This document shows, in pieces, positions 1 through 13,900 of a stretch of DNA of 64,000 nt. A program made the position numbers and the translations under genes. The stretch's first letter is position 1. Every line of letters starts with the position of its first letter. The notes under the pieces are model-generated. The model had not been told where the DNA came from, did not search any database, and worked only from the letters and a program-made list of their open reading frames with translations. This DNA comes from Tachypleus tridentatus (lineage: Eukaryota > Arthropoda > Merostomata > Xiphosura > Limulidae). Where the stretch lies: assembly GCF_004210375.1 (NCBI RefSeq), contig NC_134837.1, forward strand, positions 160,249,310 to 160,313,309, written 5' to 3'.

Positions 1-1943
1 CTCATTTTGTGATTCATTTAATTTTGGATCCTATGTAAGTTTTTTGTAAATCTAAAGGAACTAAAAGTAGGCTATTTTCAGTTTCCCTATTTTCTTAATA
101 TTAATCACTACAGTAAGTAGTAAGAAGAGACAAGTTTCTTCTTAACAGTCTTATTGAATTAAAATGAATTCAAACGAACTGTAATTATACCTGAATTCGC
201 TACTCAAATGTAAAGCGACAAAAGTTTCTGGATTATGCAAGATCAAGCAAATCTCTGAGAATGTCAGACAGTGACAGTGTCATAAAGGTGAATATTTGAA
301 GGAAAGGCCAGTGTTGTAAATTGCAATAAGACTGTTATTTTAAAATTCATCTGATTTCATAAATTATTACCAGTGTATTTTTAATCTTCGAGAAAAGAGA
401 CGCTTAATAGGATCAGAAATCGTTTACCGAAGCCTGCCAAAAGAAATAGATAAACTTATAAAAATAAAAAGTTTATAATACATATAATGCTTGATACTGT
501 AAATAGTATTTAAATAGTAAGCTTCACAACAGACTAACAGTATTCTTCTTACTGTGGGTGTCGAAACCATAAACTTTCTACAGCGTCACAGGGGGACCAT
601 TGTTAGGTTTTTGATATTTTCAACCTGAACCGAACCTTATGTGACACGTGCTGAACGTTTAAGTCAGAACATAACCATTATTTAATTTAGAACTGCTGTC
701 TAGTGAAAGGATAAAATGCAATAGGATCACTTACTACCCTTCAGGGTTATAACGATTTCATAGCTAAAAGTGAGGAGCGCGTTCAACAGCATATCGCGGT
801 TCCAACCTCTCACCTTCTGTTTCACACCCAGACACACTAACTACTCGACCATGCCCAGCTGAATATTTACTAGTTACAAGCAACTTTAGTTGAATTAAAA
901 TATAGTGTTTTGTAATGTCCTAAATAATTACACGTTTTGTCCTGCGAGTAAAATACAAAACTCTTCAGAAGGTTGGTGTTGGTGTATTGATTGTTTGCTG
1001 GGAATTTAAGTTTGTACCATGTTTTTTTATGTTTCACTATGTCTTCGATTCTTATAAATACGGTCTTTTAGTTCTTATTGTATAAAACTTCATTCTTGTA
1101 TGCTTTTGTACGTCCTACTAATTTAAAATACTTTATAACAGATTAACACTGAGAGATTTTTATCAGATGGTCCCAAATAATACGTTTAATTAAGAAAATA
1201 TATTTTATTAAAATAAAGTATAACGTTGGGAAGGTAAAATACTGTAAGTAATTCAATTAGAACTTATAACAGAAAATGGACCTTATTTTTTGGAAAAGAA
1301 TTTATAGAAGAAAACACTGAAGTAGTTATGTATGTTCTATAAGACTATATACTTTTCAAAACAGTCTTAAGTGAGATAGAATCCAACAACGTTGACGAGT
1401 ATTTGAAGCATGAAAAATAATTGTTAACCAGGCCTACAACCAATAAATGATAATGTACCGTTACTAACAATTCTTAGCACTTAAAATCGTACAGTTGGCT
1501 AACCATCATTATTGGGTACGAAAATTAATAGAGCAAGATGTTTTGGAAAGAAAAGAAACAAGAATTCCTGTTAAAAGTCGCATGAACCAAAGTATTTAGT
1601 TTATTTATATATGAAATATTTCTAGTTATCAACTTATAATCTAATTGCAGATATAAAGCTTCAAATACTATTATCAAATTATGGTTAACTAATAGGCTTA
1701 ACTCTCAATTAAATGATATCAAATTGTATAGGTAGATTTGTAACTTGTGCTTGAATTACTAGATTTAAACTGACTCGTTAAGCAGTGTTCAAAGCACATT
1801 TTTTTTAGATGATAAATAATTGACTGTTTGTTCAGATCATTATTGCAAGTTGCGAACAACCAAATGCACTTTTTTTCACTACTGAGTTAATAGAAACTTT
1901 AAACACTGAATGTTTATCTACAGGTCCTGCATTTTTGCAGATT
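1..1943. other. Upstream region of the chitinase gene; no gene seen
   Basis: AT-rich sequence without a convincing coding frame or repeat. Immediately before the chitinase start codon there is a pyrimidine-rich stretch ending in tttttgcag (to 1940), which reads like a 3' splice site, so the true first exon may be a non-coding 5' UTR exon somewhere in this region. A TATA-like ttataaatac lies near 1053, but I cannot tie it to a transcription start. Confidence 0.4.
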
Positions 1944-1995
1944 ATGTTGTCGTTACTACTTCTGGGCTGGTTTGTGACAGTGGCAAATACACAAG
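1944..1995 (+). CDS. Chitinase exon 1: signal peptide
   Basis: Encodes [17 protein letters not shown] plus one base (phase 1 donor, acaag/gtagtg). The hydrophobic leader [10 protein letters not shown] followed by a small-residue cleavage region is a classical secretion signal. This ATG is the only one that feeds exon 2 in frame. Confidence 0.85.
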
Positions 1996-4900
1996 GTAGT
2001 GTACACTAGAAAATTTTTGTTTTAGGACACTTTGGCAGAAAGATTTTAGTTCTAATTGTTTGTGTATAAATGTTAAGTTATGTGTTTCGTGTCAATTCAT
2101 TTTAAATGTGACTTTAAACTACCACGTTTAAATATCCTTCTATTTATAGCTACAGCCAATATTTGTTAATATTATGTATAGATAACGTGTAAACAAAAGC
2201 TATAAGTTTAGTTTTTATCTATTTAATGAACTACGTTTTTTAAGATAATATATTTCAAACCTCGAATAATTCTAGCATGATTCTAACTGCATTAGTTTTT
2301 CTGCGTCTTATTTTGGTTTGGTTTGTTTTGAATTTCACGCAAAGCTACACGAGGGCTATCTGCTCTAGCAGTCCCTAATTTAGCAGTGTAAGACTAGAGG
2401 GAAGGCAGCTAGTCATCACCACCAACCGGCAACTCTTGGGCTACTCTTTTGCCAACGAATAGTGGGATTTACCGTCATATTATACACCCCCGTCATATAG
2501 TGAATATTTACACTATTCATTGGTAAAGAGTAGCCCAAGAGTTGGCGGTGTGTGGTGATGACTAGCTGCCTTCCCTCTAGTCTTACACTGCTAAATTAGG
2601 GACGGCTAGCACAGATAGCCCTCGAGCAGCTTTGTACGAAATTCAGAAACAAAAAACAAAAAACAAACTGGTAGAATAATAACATAATTATTCGAATAGA
2701 TTTTGTTGTTTTTTTTTACTCGAGGACATTCTGCAATACATGTTTTAATTTATAAATCATAGATAAGAGGGAAGGTAACTAGTCAACAACACGCCGCCAA
2801 TTTTTAGACTACTCTTTTTACCAACGAAAAGTGTAACTAACGGTCACATTACAATGTAATTATTGAAAGCTGTGTGTATTGAGCATTGAATAAGGGGAGA
2901 CCTATGAGCACGACACCACTGACTAAGGTTATTTAATGTTGTTATATTTCGATCTCTGCCATCCATGGTTCGCCAGTTCTTGTGAATGGTGGTAACATTA
3001 ATTCAAGTAAAAGCAGTCTTACTATAATGGACGTAGCGTGTATGTCAATATATATGTATGTTGCCAAAACTCCTTTGTCATCTACTAAAAACAGCACAAA
3101 TAAAAATTCATAAAAAAATCCACACTTTGTATATTCAAGATTCAGACAGTTATAAAAACAACTGTGGCATGTACAAGAACCATTTCTTTATAATAGAACA
3201 TAACTTTAAATAAAAGTGCGTTTCTTACAACACGAACACGACATTCGTTAGGACTGTATGTGAGGTTCCAGCTGCTTTGTGCCATAAAACACCAAATCAA
3301 CCGTATATGAGGATTTGGCTATTTATTTATTGATGTAATTTTTAAATGTAGTAGTGAGAAAAGCTATTAAAATTATTAAATTTTTAATATATAAACCCTT
3401 GTGCAAATTAATTGAAACAAGACGGAAAATTACGATTTTTTTCAATTGTTTGCGTATTATTTCTGAGAATCCAAAAATTACACACAAATTGATACATGAT
3501 ATAACCGCCTTTATTTTTCAGAAGATCATTAATCCGCTTTGGCATCGAGTCCACGAGTTGACTGCAATCTTTACTAATTTTTGGATCACGATACCACACC
3601 TCAATTATGGCCTCAGTTAGCTTATCTTTCGTAGTACAGTCTTTTTCCCGAAGTCTTTCTTTACAAATCGCCCAAAGAATTTCAATAGGATTTAAGTCCG
3701 GAGAGTTTCCAGGCCAGTCCAGCACCTTTATTTGCGTTGTAGTTATAAAATTCTTCACAAATTTCGATGTGCGGCACAGAGCCAGATCTTCCTGAAAAAT
3801 GACAGATTCACCTGGAAATCTTTTTTCAATTCTGGAACGACTCTTCTCTGCAAAACTTCGATGTACTGTGGTCCTCGCATCATACCTTCTACGATATGTA
3901 AGCCTCCGACGCCATAGTAGCTGAAAAAGCCCAAAACATCTTCTTCAAGGGATGTTTTACGAACTGATTGATGTGAGATTCTCGAAGTTTCTCACCTGAA
4001 GATCTGCAAACATGCAGACTTCTTTGACCCTGTAAGAAGAAATGAGTCTCGTCACTGAATAACACCTTCTTCCATTGTTCTTGCGTCCAGTTCTTGTATT
4101 TCAGATCCCATTGATACTGTTTTTTCTTCATTGAGTTGGTAAGAAGTTGTTTTTTGACTGGTCTCCTTGCCCTTCTAACGCAATTTTCAATGATGTAATA
4201 TTCCTCAAAATTTCGTCATATATCCCAAAAATAGATCGACCGTACTGCAAAACACAGCTAATGACGCCGTCTGTGTGAAAAAATGACTATTAAAGGAAAT
4301 CAGCTGGTCCAGCGAGCCTACACCGGCCTCCATGCTGAAAATATTGTGAAATGACCATTTGTTTCAATTTATTTGCACAAGGGTGAAGAAATATTAAAGT
4401 TTATATCAGTAAAACTTATGAAATTTTGAGCTCTGTACATTGAATCATTTTGATGCAATTGGCTGCACATGACTTAAAAGCACAATCCAAACGTTTTTCT
4501 GTGTGGTCCATCACAGAAAAATAAATTATTTTTTAGAAAATATTTACTTTTTTTTTTTTACAATGAGGTATGAATATCAGGATTCAATAAACAGCCGTTC
4601 ACAAAGCGACGTTTCTGTTAGTAATAGATAATTGGTATTAGAAACATATAAATAAAATTATGATTTAGGAGATATAGTGGGTTTTATATGTTCTCACGCA
4701 TTATTTTTGCTTTCACATTTACTCATAAGTTATTAACATATTATTCATATGCTGGTTCTTGTATCTTAATACTTGTTGTGAACAGGAGTTGTATTAAGAA
4801 ATGAATAATTTCGAATGAATAAATTACGTAAAGTAATAACAGTTCAGAAACATTATTATTGAAGTAACTTAAATTAAAAGATTAACCAATTGACTGTTAC

Positions 4901-7900
4901 CATATTCTTTAGCGACCTATTGGTAATACATATATACACGGAAATGATAATTGCTTTGCTCTTTCCATGAAAGTCATGCTTTTGTGCATGATAGGCCCTC
5001 GATATATCTCTGTTCACCACTAATGTGGAAAATGCTGTTGCTATTGAACGAAGTGAATCGTTTAAGTTTATAACACAACAGTATGAAATCGGTCCTGCAC
5101 CGAACAATAATAAGTTTTAAACAGGTATGTGCAGAACTAAGAGGGTGTGATCGCTTTCCCTCGCCTATGCACATGAAAATGATATATTGAATCAACACTG
5201 TTACGTTAATTAAAATACACAACCTCTTTGTTATATAGATGTATTCAAATATCAAAAAAGTAATTCATCTAATTTAGTTCCTAGCGTCAGAATATTTACA
5301 GTTGTGTTAATATAATATGTCAATTTTAATAAAACACACTCTGATATCACCTTAGGTACGGTCAATGATTCCAAAAAAATTGTGTGTTACTACACCAACT
5401 GGTCGCAGTATCGACCGTCGATCGGGAAGTTTACCCCCGACGACATCAACCCTTTTCTATGTACTCATATCATATTTGCTTTTGGCTCGATGAAAGACAA
5501 CCAGCTGATAGCTTACGATGCTTCTGATGAATCTCAAGGTGAGAAGAAAGGTCTTTACGAAAGAGTGACGGACTTGAAAGAAGTAAATCCATCTCTGAAG
5601 GTGCTTCTAGCTGTTGGTAAGAAAAGATGGTTAAGTTTGAAATACACGTGTTTTACTATTATTTATATGATTAACTCACTGAACACATTTTTAAAACGTC
5701 GAAGGGGTGGAATTTATTAGTATAGTTTAAGATAATAGCTTGATAGCTGGTGGTTAATGCATTTTATGAAGAGTAGTTATTATCCAACTAGATTTCCTTT
5801 AATTAGGTCTCATCTAACCTTTAAAATAAGTCATTCAGTATTTTTAACTTCTGGAATTTTCTAATGTATGATTTTTTTCCCAGGTGGCTGGTCCTTTGGT
5901 ACTCGTAAATTTAAAGCTATGTCTTCTAATAGTTTCAACCGAAGACGTTTCATTTTCAGCGCTTTGGAGTACCTTCGTCAAAGAAACTTTGACGGTTTGG
6001 AACTGGATTGGGAATTTCCCAATAACGATATAGACAAGAAAAACTTTCTGGAACTACTGAAGGTGAGTCTATCGTGGTGTAATATTAAATTGTATTTTTT
6101 TAGTTTCTGCCTGATATAGCTTGACAAACACAGAAATATGTGATATAGCTTGACAAACAGAGAAATATATGATATAGCTTGATAAACACAAAAATATGTA
6201 ATATAGCTTGATAAACACAGAAATATGTGATATAGCTTGACAAACACAGAAAGATGTGATATAGCTTGATAAACACAGAAATATGTGATATAGCTTGATA
6301 AACACGGAAATATGTGATATAGCTTGATAAACACAGAAATATGTAATATAGCTTGATAAACACAGAAATATGTAATATGGCTTGACAAATACAGAAATAT
6401 GTGATATAGCTTGACAAACACAGAAATATGTGATATAGCTTGATAAACACAGAAATATGTAATATAGCTTGATAAACACAGAAATATGTGATATAGCTTG
6501 ATAAACACGGAAATATGTGATATAGCTTGACAAACACAGAAATATGTGATATAGCTTGACAAACACAGAAATATGTGGTATAGCTTGATAAACACAGAAA
6601 TATGTGATATAGCTTGACAAACACAGAAATATGTGATATAGCTTGACAAACAGAGAAATATGTGATATAGCTTGATAAACACAGAAATATGTGATATAGC
6701 TTGATAAACACGGAAATATGTGATATAGCTTGATAAACACGAAAATATGTGATATAGCGTGACAAACACAGAAATATGTGATATAGCTTGACAAACACAG
6801 AAATATATGATATAGCTTGATAAATACAGAAATATGTGATATAGCTTGATAAACACAGAAATATATTATGCAGGAATTAAGAGAAACATTCGAGTCCGAA
6901 GCTACAGAGAACAATCTGCCAAAGTTGTTGTTGACTGCTGCTGTTTCTCCTGTAGTGTCAACTATCAACAGCAGTTATGACGTACCAACCATGATTAAGT
7001 AAGTATGTTTTACCACTAACTTCTAAACTATATATCAGCACCACCCATTTAACGCGGTTAACGAGTTCTTGAAAAACGCTGTGGAAAATGAAAATAAATT
7101 TACCATAAAATCAAATAATAAGAGGAAAATGCGTTCATGATAAAAAAAATTTCGGGTGATAGGAACTTTTAAATGTGTTTTACGGCATTAATTAAGTACT
7201 CAAACATTGGTTTGGTTTGTTTTGAATTTTGCGCAAACCTACCCAAGAGCTATCGGCGATAGCCGCCTAATTTAGCAGTGTAAGACTAGAGGGAAGGCAA
7301 CTAATCATCACCACACACCGCCAACTCTTGGGCTACTCTTTTACCAACGGATAGTGGGATTGATCGTAACTTTATAACGCCTCACGGCTGAAAGGGCGAG
7401 CATGTTTAGTGTAACGGGAATTTGAACCCGCGACCCTCAAATTACGAGTCGAGTGCCTTAACCACCTGGTCATACCGGGCCAGCTCGTGTTTGTCTCTGG
7501 GCACTCCGTAATAGCATCGTACTACAGAACTACAAGTATTATTCGTATTAATTGGGCTTAATACAAAATCAATTACATTGTAGTGTACTAAGTATTTATA
7601 TACCGTATATCGAAAGCATTATTCAAATGTAAATTAGAGCTGTAAAGTAATTATGCTTAATATACAAATATTGTTTTAGTCTGTCGATTGCATATTTCAA
7701 CTTTAATAACTTTTATTTAATGTGATGTCATAACAGTGTACAATATCACAATTTCACAAAATGAAAACTTGCAAAATGAAGCATAGTATAGCTTGAAACG
7801 TGAGTTATGTGTGAATCATTGCATACGCTATACAAGTAGGCTTATGCTACATTACTTTATGATCTGTATGTCGATATGCTCTTATTTTCAGTTTTGTTTA

Positions 7901-10900
7901 ATTTAATTACCAACTATAGCAAAGAAACAAAATATATCATCTGTATTTTGCTGGTTAATTTTATAAACTTGAGAGGAAGGTTTCCAGAATTTCCAGCTAA
8001 GGTAACAATATTGGTAATCACTAGTATTTACTTAACACACGTGGTACATTGTTCATTCTTACACCAGAGGATATTCTACAGCTTTAGTGAATAGATAGGA
8101 ATTTTGCAATACAGATTTAACAATACAAGTTACATGCATTTCTAAATATAAATATATGTACATTTATTTAACGGAAAGAAACATTGATTTTAAAATAAAT
8201 ATACAATAGTAACTCGTTACAGTGAAAAGATTTTAAAACAACATTAAATGTTTATTTCGCTCAAGTTTCATGAATAGGTGAAGCTAAAAACAAAACCGTC
8301 AAAATATTTTTCAGATTCAACTTCTCAAATTTGAGTACCTTGTAGTTATAGTGTGTTAATAAGCCATTTAGAAATCAACTAAACAGTAATCTCTTTGTTC
8401 ATGAAGAGGAACAATGAACAAACAATTTTGAACAATTAAACATTCGTGATTGTAATGAAATATTCTCAGGTTCACTGATTTCCCTTCGAGTAATCGGAAA
8501 TAATGTACAAGATATTGGGAGGTTAGACAGTAAATGTTTAATAGGAATACATGTGATTTATTTCGGTTTTGACTAAATTGTGAAAAAGAGATGAGACTGG
8601 ACAAAATGTGAAAACAATCTTTATTGAATAAAAACCAAAAACAGAAACACAATTAACATGGAGAACGTTGCTTTATTAGAGGTCGGGAGGTCTCAGTAGG
8701 TACCACTAGATCAATCAGTACAAAATGTCGCTATTTACTTTTACGTGAGCGCAGATAGCCCTCGAGTAGCATTGCGCGAAATTCAAAACAAACAAACTTC
8801 TACGTGACGCACTTCACAGCAATCTTTCCCACGAGAAAACGTATGTGATATCATAGAAGAATGATCTAGAACGAAACTTAACTTGTGTGAAAGGAATTTA
8901 ACCACTTCCTCAACCAGTTCTACTTTAAACTTACAAACACTTATATAAATGAAAAAAAGATTGTAGAAAATACCTAATAGGCTGCTAGATGATAAAGTTC
9001 AAATTTTGGGTTTCATGTTGTTCAGCTAAATTATTGTTGTCTAGACAAGTATATCTTAAATGCCTTAAATTAAAACCAAATGTAATCAAATGATTATTTT
9101 GTCCAACCATATACTTTATATTGTTAGAAAATTTTTCAACAGTTTCAGAAATTAGAGCTTTAAATTTTTTGGCAAAATTTCAGTAAATCTAATAATAAAT
9201 TCACTTCACACAGAAGATTTCCTATGTACATGTTTAACTCAATATGGTGCATCTATATATAAATACATATGTAATATCGTGTATTTTCTGAAATATATTT
9301 ATTTCCCTTATCTTAACACAGAGGCGTTGCTAGTTACTTAAAAGATTCGGGGCTTGGGTCCATGGACGCAGAAATTTTCGACTTTTCAGTATTGTCAAGT
9401 ATAATTAAGGCACGTAACTCATGTGCCAGTGCCTAACAATGCCTGTGTCTTTACAAATAATTCATTTAATTTGTTTTTGCTGGATGTATTTGTCAGGTAC
9501 CTGGATTTCGTAAACATAATGACATATGATTTTCACGGAAAGTGGGAGACTAAGACCGGACATCACAGTCCTTTGTATCCTCGAAAAAACGAGACTGAAT
9601 TATCAATGCAATTATGTGTGGTACGTTGTATAAGCTTGGGCATTTTGATTGTTTTAGCACATAAGCTATCAGCCTATTAAAGGCTTATTTCAATAAATAT
9701 TCATAAAACTAATTGAAGCCATAGAAATTATGAAAATCATCCTCATGGGTGTTTTTTGGGAATATTTATCTTTTACTGAACTACAGGAAAGAAATAAAAA
9801 TAAATAAATAATATAGAAATAATAAATAAATAAATAATATAGAAATAATAAATAAATAAATAATGTAGAAATAATAAGTAAATAAATAATATAGAAATAA
9901 TAAATAAATAAATAAAAAATATAGAAATAATAAATAAATAAATAAATAATATAGAAATAAGATGAGATCGATTTTTATATACAGCATGATAACTGTTTCA
10001 TAGAATTTGTTTCCATTTAGGATTTTTCAGCCAAGGTTTGGGAAGATTATGGTGCCCCCAAAAACAAAATTGTAGTCGGCATGGTAACCTACGGTCGCAG
10101 CTTCACCCTTGCAGACAAGAATAAGAATGGTCTAAATGCCTCCACGGTTGGAGGAGGAAGTCCTGGCGAGTACACAAAGGAAGAAGGTTTTCTGGCTTAC
10201 TATGAGGTATAATTCAGGATTTTGTGTAACGAAACACTTTATATCGCCAAGCTTGAAAATTATACTTTTTATTTTAACAAGTATGTTTTTACTATTAGTC
10301 CAGTAGATAGGTGTAAAAATAAACTTAGTAAATAACCTTGATCATTTCAATGAGAATGCTAATGATTAGATTTAGTATTTTAACACGTTTCACGAAAATT
10401 AGTTAGAATGACTGAACTTTAAACAAAGCAAACCACACTGTGGGCTATTTCATACTGGAAGACCATATTTATTTTACGTTTACTAATTTAAAATTGATTT
10501 TTCATTGCCCACGCTAGTACAGCGGTATGTCTCCGGATTTACAACGCTACAATCAGGGGTTCGATTTCCCTGGGTGGGCTGAGCAGATAGCCCTATGTGG
10601 CTTTACTATAAAAAAAAAACGCACAAACACTGATTTTTCATCACCGAATCTACTATAATTTTGTTGCAACTTCAGAGACAGTAATGTTCATTTTAATACA
10701 CACTAATAACACTTGTATTTTCAATAAAGTTACAGCCATGGTATTATTATCAAAGTATTGGAATAGACACTCTCAGCTAGTAATGGGCTCATTTCACGTC
10801 GCACTGCTAAGGAGGCCAACACTGTCAAAGTCAGATAATTATAAACATAAAGGAAAGAGTTCCCAAAAATCCAGAGGAATGGTTATTGAGTAAACTATTT

Positions 10901-13900
10901 GTATGAGTGAAAGAAATATATACCCATACTCAGCTTAACTTTGATTAAGCACAATGAGAACATAGACGTATCATACATAAACATAAGCTTTACAGCCCAC
11001 AACTATACACTTCTTGGTTCGTGCTAATTTTGAGATTAATTGTGAAATGAAACGACAAACATTGAGAACTTTAATAAGGAAATTAAAACTGCATGCAAGT
11101 TGTTCCATTTTCTGCAAGGAGTTTGATGTCAACAGATTTTAGAAATATAAGCTAACTACAAACGGGTGAATGAAAATCGCCGACTCTGATGGTCATCTCA
11201 CCGCCTTAAGTGCGGGTGGAAATAACATCAGCAATCGAATCTGTCATAAATATCCGAGAATCCCGCTATTTTTCCGGCTATATAAGCCAGTGAGCGTGAT
11301 GGTAACCTTGAAAATGCTTTGATACGAATGTGAAAGGCAGTTAATATTATAATTGTGTGACCCTGTTTTAACTGACTCGGATTTGATACTACGACAGAGC
11401 TGCACTGTTATATTGAAGTAATTCTGTAAGGAAGGACGATACCTCTTTTAGCGTGTAAATGCCCCGTATCTACTAATGTAAGTAAAAGCTATTATCTATC
11501 TTGGCCAATCCAAAATCCAAACTTATACCATTTGAGGGATTGATCGGACAGAACACATCTGATCTAATCTGTAAGAAAAATGGTTTTATCACCCATTTGG
11601 TGGTAACTGTTAGTAACAGAGTCTAGCTAAGATTAACGAATCTTGTATGATATTTATGGATTATTCAACATAGGCGTATCTTATTACTTTTTAGTTAAAT
11701 GTTTATATTCTAGTCGTTGTTCGCTTTGTTTAGATTAGAAAGAGAGCTCACAGTATAAAGAAACATTGTTGCATATAACGGTAGTCTTTTTACGTTTAAG
11801 CTATGATCTGGAAATCTCTCTTTTAGGGTTTTAATTCTGAGCTATGGTTTTGGTAATTTTTGTTGTGTGTTGTTAAACAATATCTGCTTTAAGAATAACT
11901 TCATTATTAGTTTAAAACTCAAAGGCAATTAATATTCTACTTTATATTTTTGCCCAGATTTGTCAAATGCTACAAAAAGGTGCTACTTACGTTTGGGATG
12001 AAGAAATGAAAGTTCCGTACGCTTTTCTCGGAGATCAATGGATTGGTTTTGATGACGAAAGAAGTCTCAGACTAAAGGTTAGTGTGCAACTTGTATAAAT
12101 AAGGATCAGGCTTAATAGACTGTATGGGAACAAGATAAGTATGATAGGCGATTAAAAAATAACATAAAATATTAACATGGATAAGAACTGTAAAAGTAAA
12201 TCATTTTGTGCGATCAGTAGATAGTTTTAATATCTGCAGTATTAAGTAGACAGCTGGGTAAAGCTAGAGTAAATATGATGTTTAACCAATAATTTACTAC
12301 GATAGAAAAAAAATATTAATCCTCGTGAAGGTTTAAAATACATTACTTCATCGAAATTACGTTCCGATTTGTTTTATTTTGTAGATGATGTGGTTGAAGA
12401 AGAACAATTATGCTGGAGTCATGATTTGGGCTATCGATTTAGATGATTTTAAAGGTTCTTGTAGTTCATTTCCCTTCCCACTTACTAGTATCATAGCAGA
12501 GGAACTATTGAAGAAACCCACAAAGTCATATTTTTCCAACATTGAACAAGCCTTACCTTCAGCTTCAGAAACCTCGTTGTCTGATGATAAAACTGGTGTT
12601 ACTAATAAGACAGTTTCACAGTTTTTTACACTTATGGAAGAGGAAAAACAGAATAATCTAGGTAACCAGTATTATCATGTTGAAGCTTTATGTGTAACCA
12701 GTATTATCATGTTGAAGCTTTATGTAAAGTTTTTTTTTTACAGGTACCATTTTCATTGTTTTTCTCTTTATGATTTGATACAAATATTTTCATTTAATTT
12801 CTGAGACAAATTAATAATATATTAAAGTTGGTAAACAGTTTATCAAGTTCCTAATCACAGCTTTCTTACTGTTTGCAGAATCCAATGCTCGAATAATTTG
12901 TGCTTTTACCAACTGGTCAACTAAACGTCAAGGAATTGCTAAATTTACACCTGACTTAATCGACCCAAATCTATGTACACACATTATCTATGCTTTTGGT
13001 GGGATCAACGATTTTGAGTTAACACCGTTTTATGAAACAGATATAACACATAATTCAGAGATTGAACTGTACGACGAGGTTTTAGCACTCAAAAAGAAGA
13101 ACGAGAGACTACAAGTGTTGCTGAGTGTTGGTGGTTGGAGAACAGGTTCTGAACCTTTCATAGAAATGACAAAAAACTTGTACAGGTGAGAAGAATTACA
13201 TTGAATAGTTAGTATAAAAATACCCTCAATGCAAAAATACCACGTTTTTTTTTACCAATTCTATAGTTATTCCACTCGTGTTTGACGAATGAAAAATACT
13301 TCAGAGAGATTTTATAAATAAGAGTTTTTAACTTTTTTTTCCTTTAGTCTCTATCTCACTTTTTATTTTCTATCAGTTGCTCTCGTACACACATTGTCTC
13401 GGAATGACCAGACGATTTGGGCACTCCACTCGCAATATTCTGGTCGTGGATAAGAATCTCTGCCTCACCAAATATGCTCGCCCTTTCAGTGGTGGGGGAG
13501 TTATAATGTAACAGTCAATCACTCTATTCGTTGGTGAAAGAGTAGCTCAAGAATTGACAGTTGGTGGTGATGACTGGCTGCTTTCCCTATCCTCTTTCAT
13601 TGCTAAATTATGGAAGGCCAGCGCAGATAGCTCTCATGTAGTTTTGTTCGAAATTCATAACAAACTAAGATGCACACGCATACAGTATATAGTACTAATT
13701 AACATACATAATATTAATTCAACAGCATCATGTGTAAGCGAGACTAAGTTATTAGCGCAACGAAAGAATGAAGTAGAAAATTATCCAAATGCGTAAGGAC
13801 AAAGCATACAAAAATAAATTTCAAAAAAATCAGTGAAGTCATAAGTGGTGTATAGGGGTATTCAAATGGTGTTAAAAACGTTCATCTATACAGCTATAAA

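Noticed and set aside
4874-5107. Minus frame containing HDFHGKS, reminiscent of the chitinase motif YDFHG
   Set aside because: Only four residues match, with no flanking GH18 similarity and the wrong strand; chance.
5978-6968. Three overlapping minus-strand open frames of 232-299 codons with repeating [10 protein letters not shown]-type peptides
   Set aside because: They are the 29-bp minisatellite read in three frames; the unit has no stop on the minus strand. No codon bias, and they overlap chitinase exons 3-4.
13554-13796. 80-codon plus frame
   Set aside because: Runs through the body and tail of a SINE-A.
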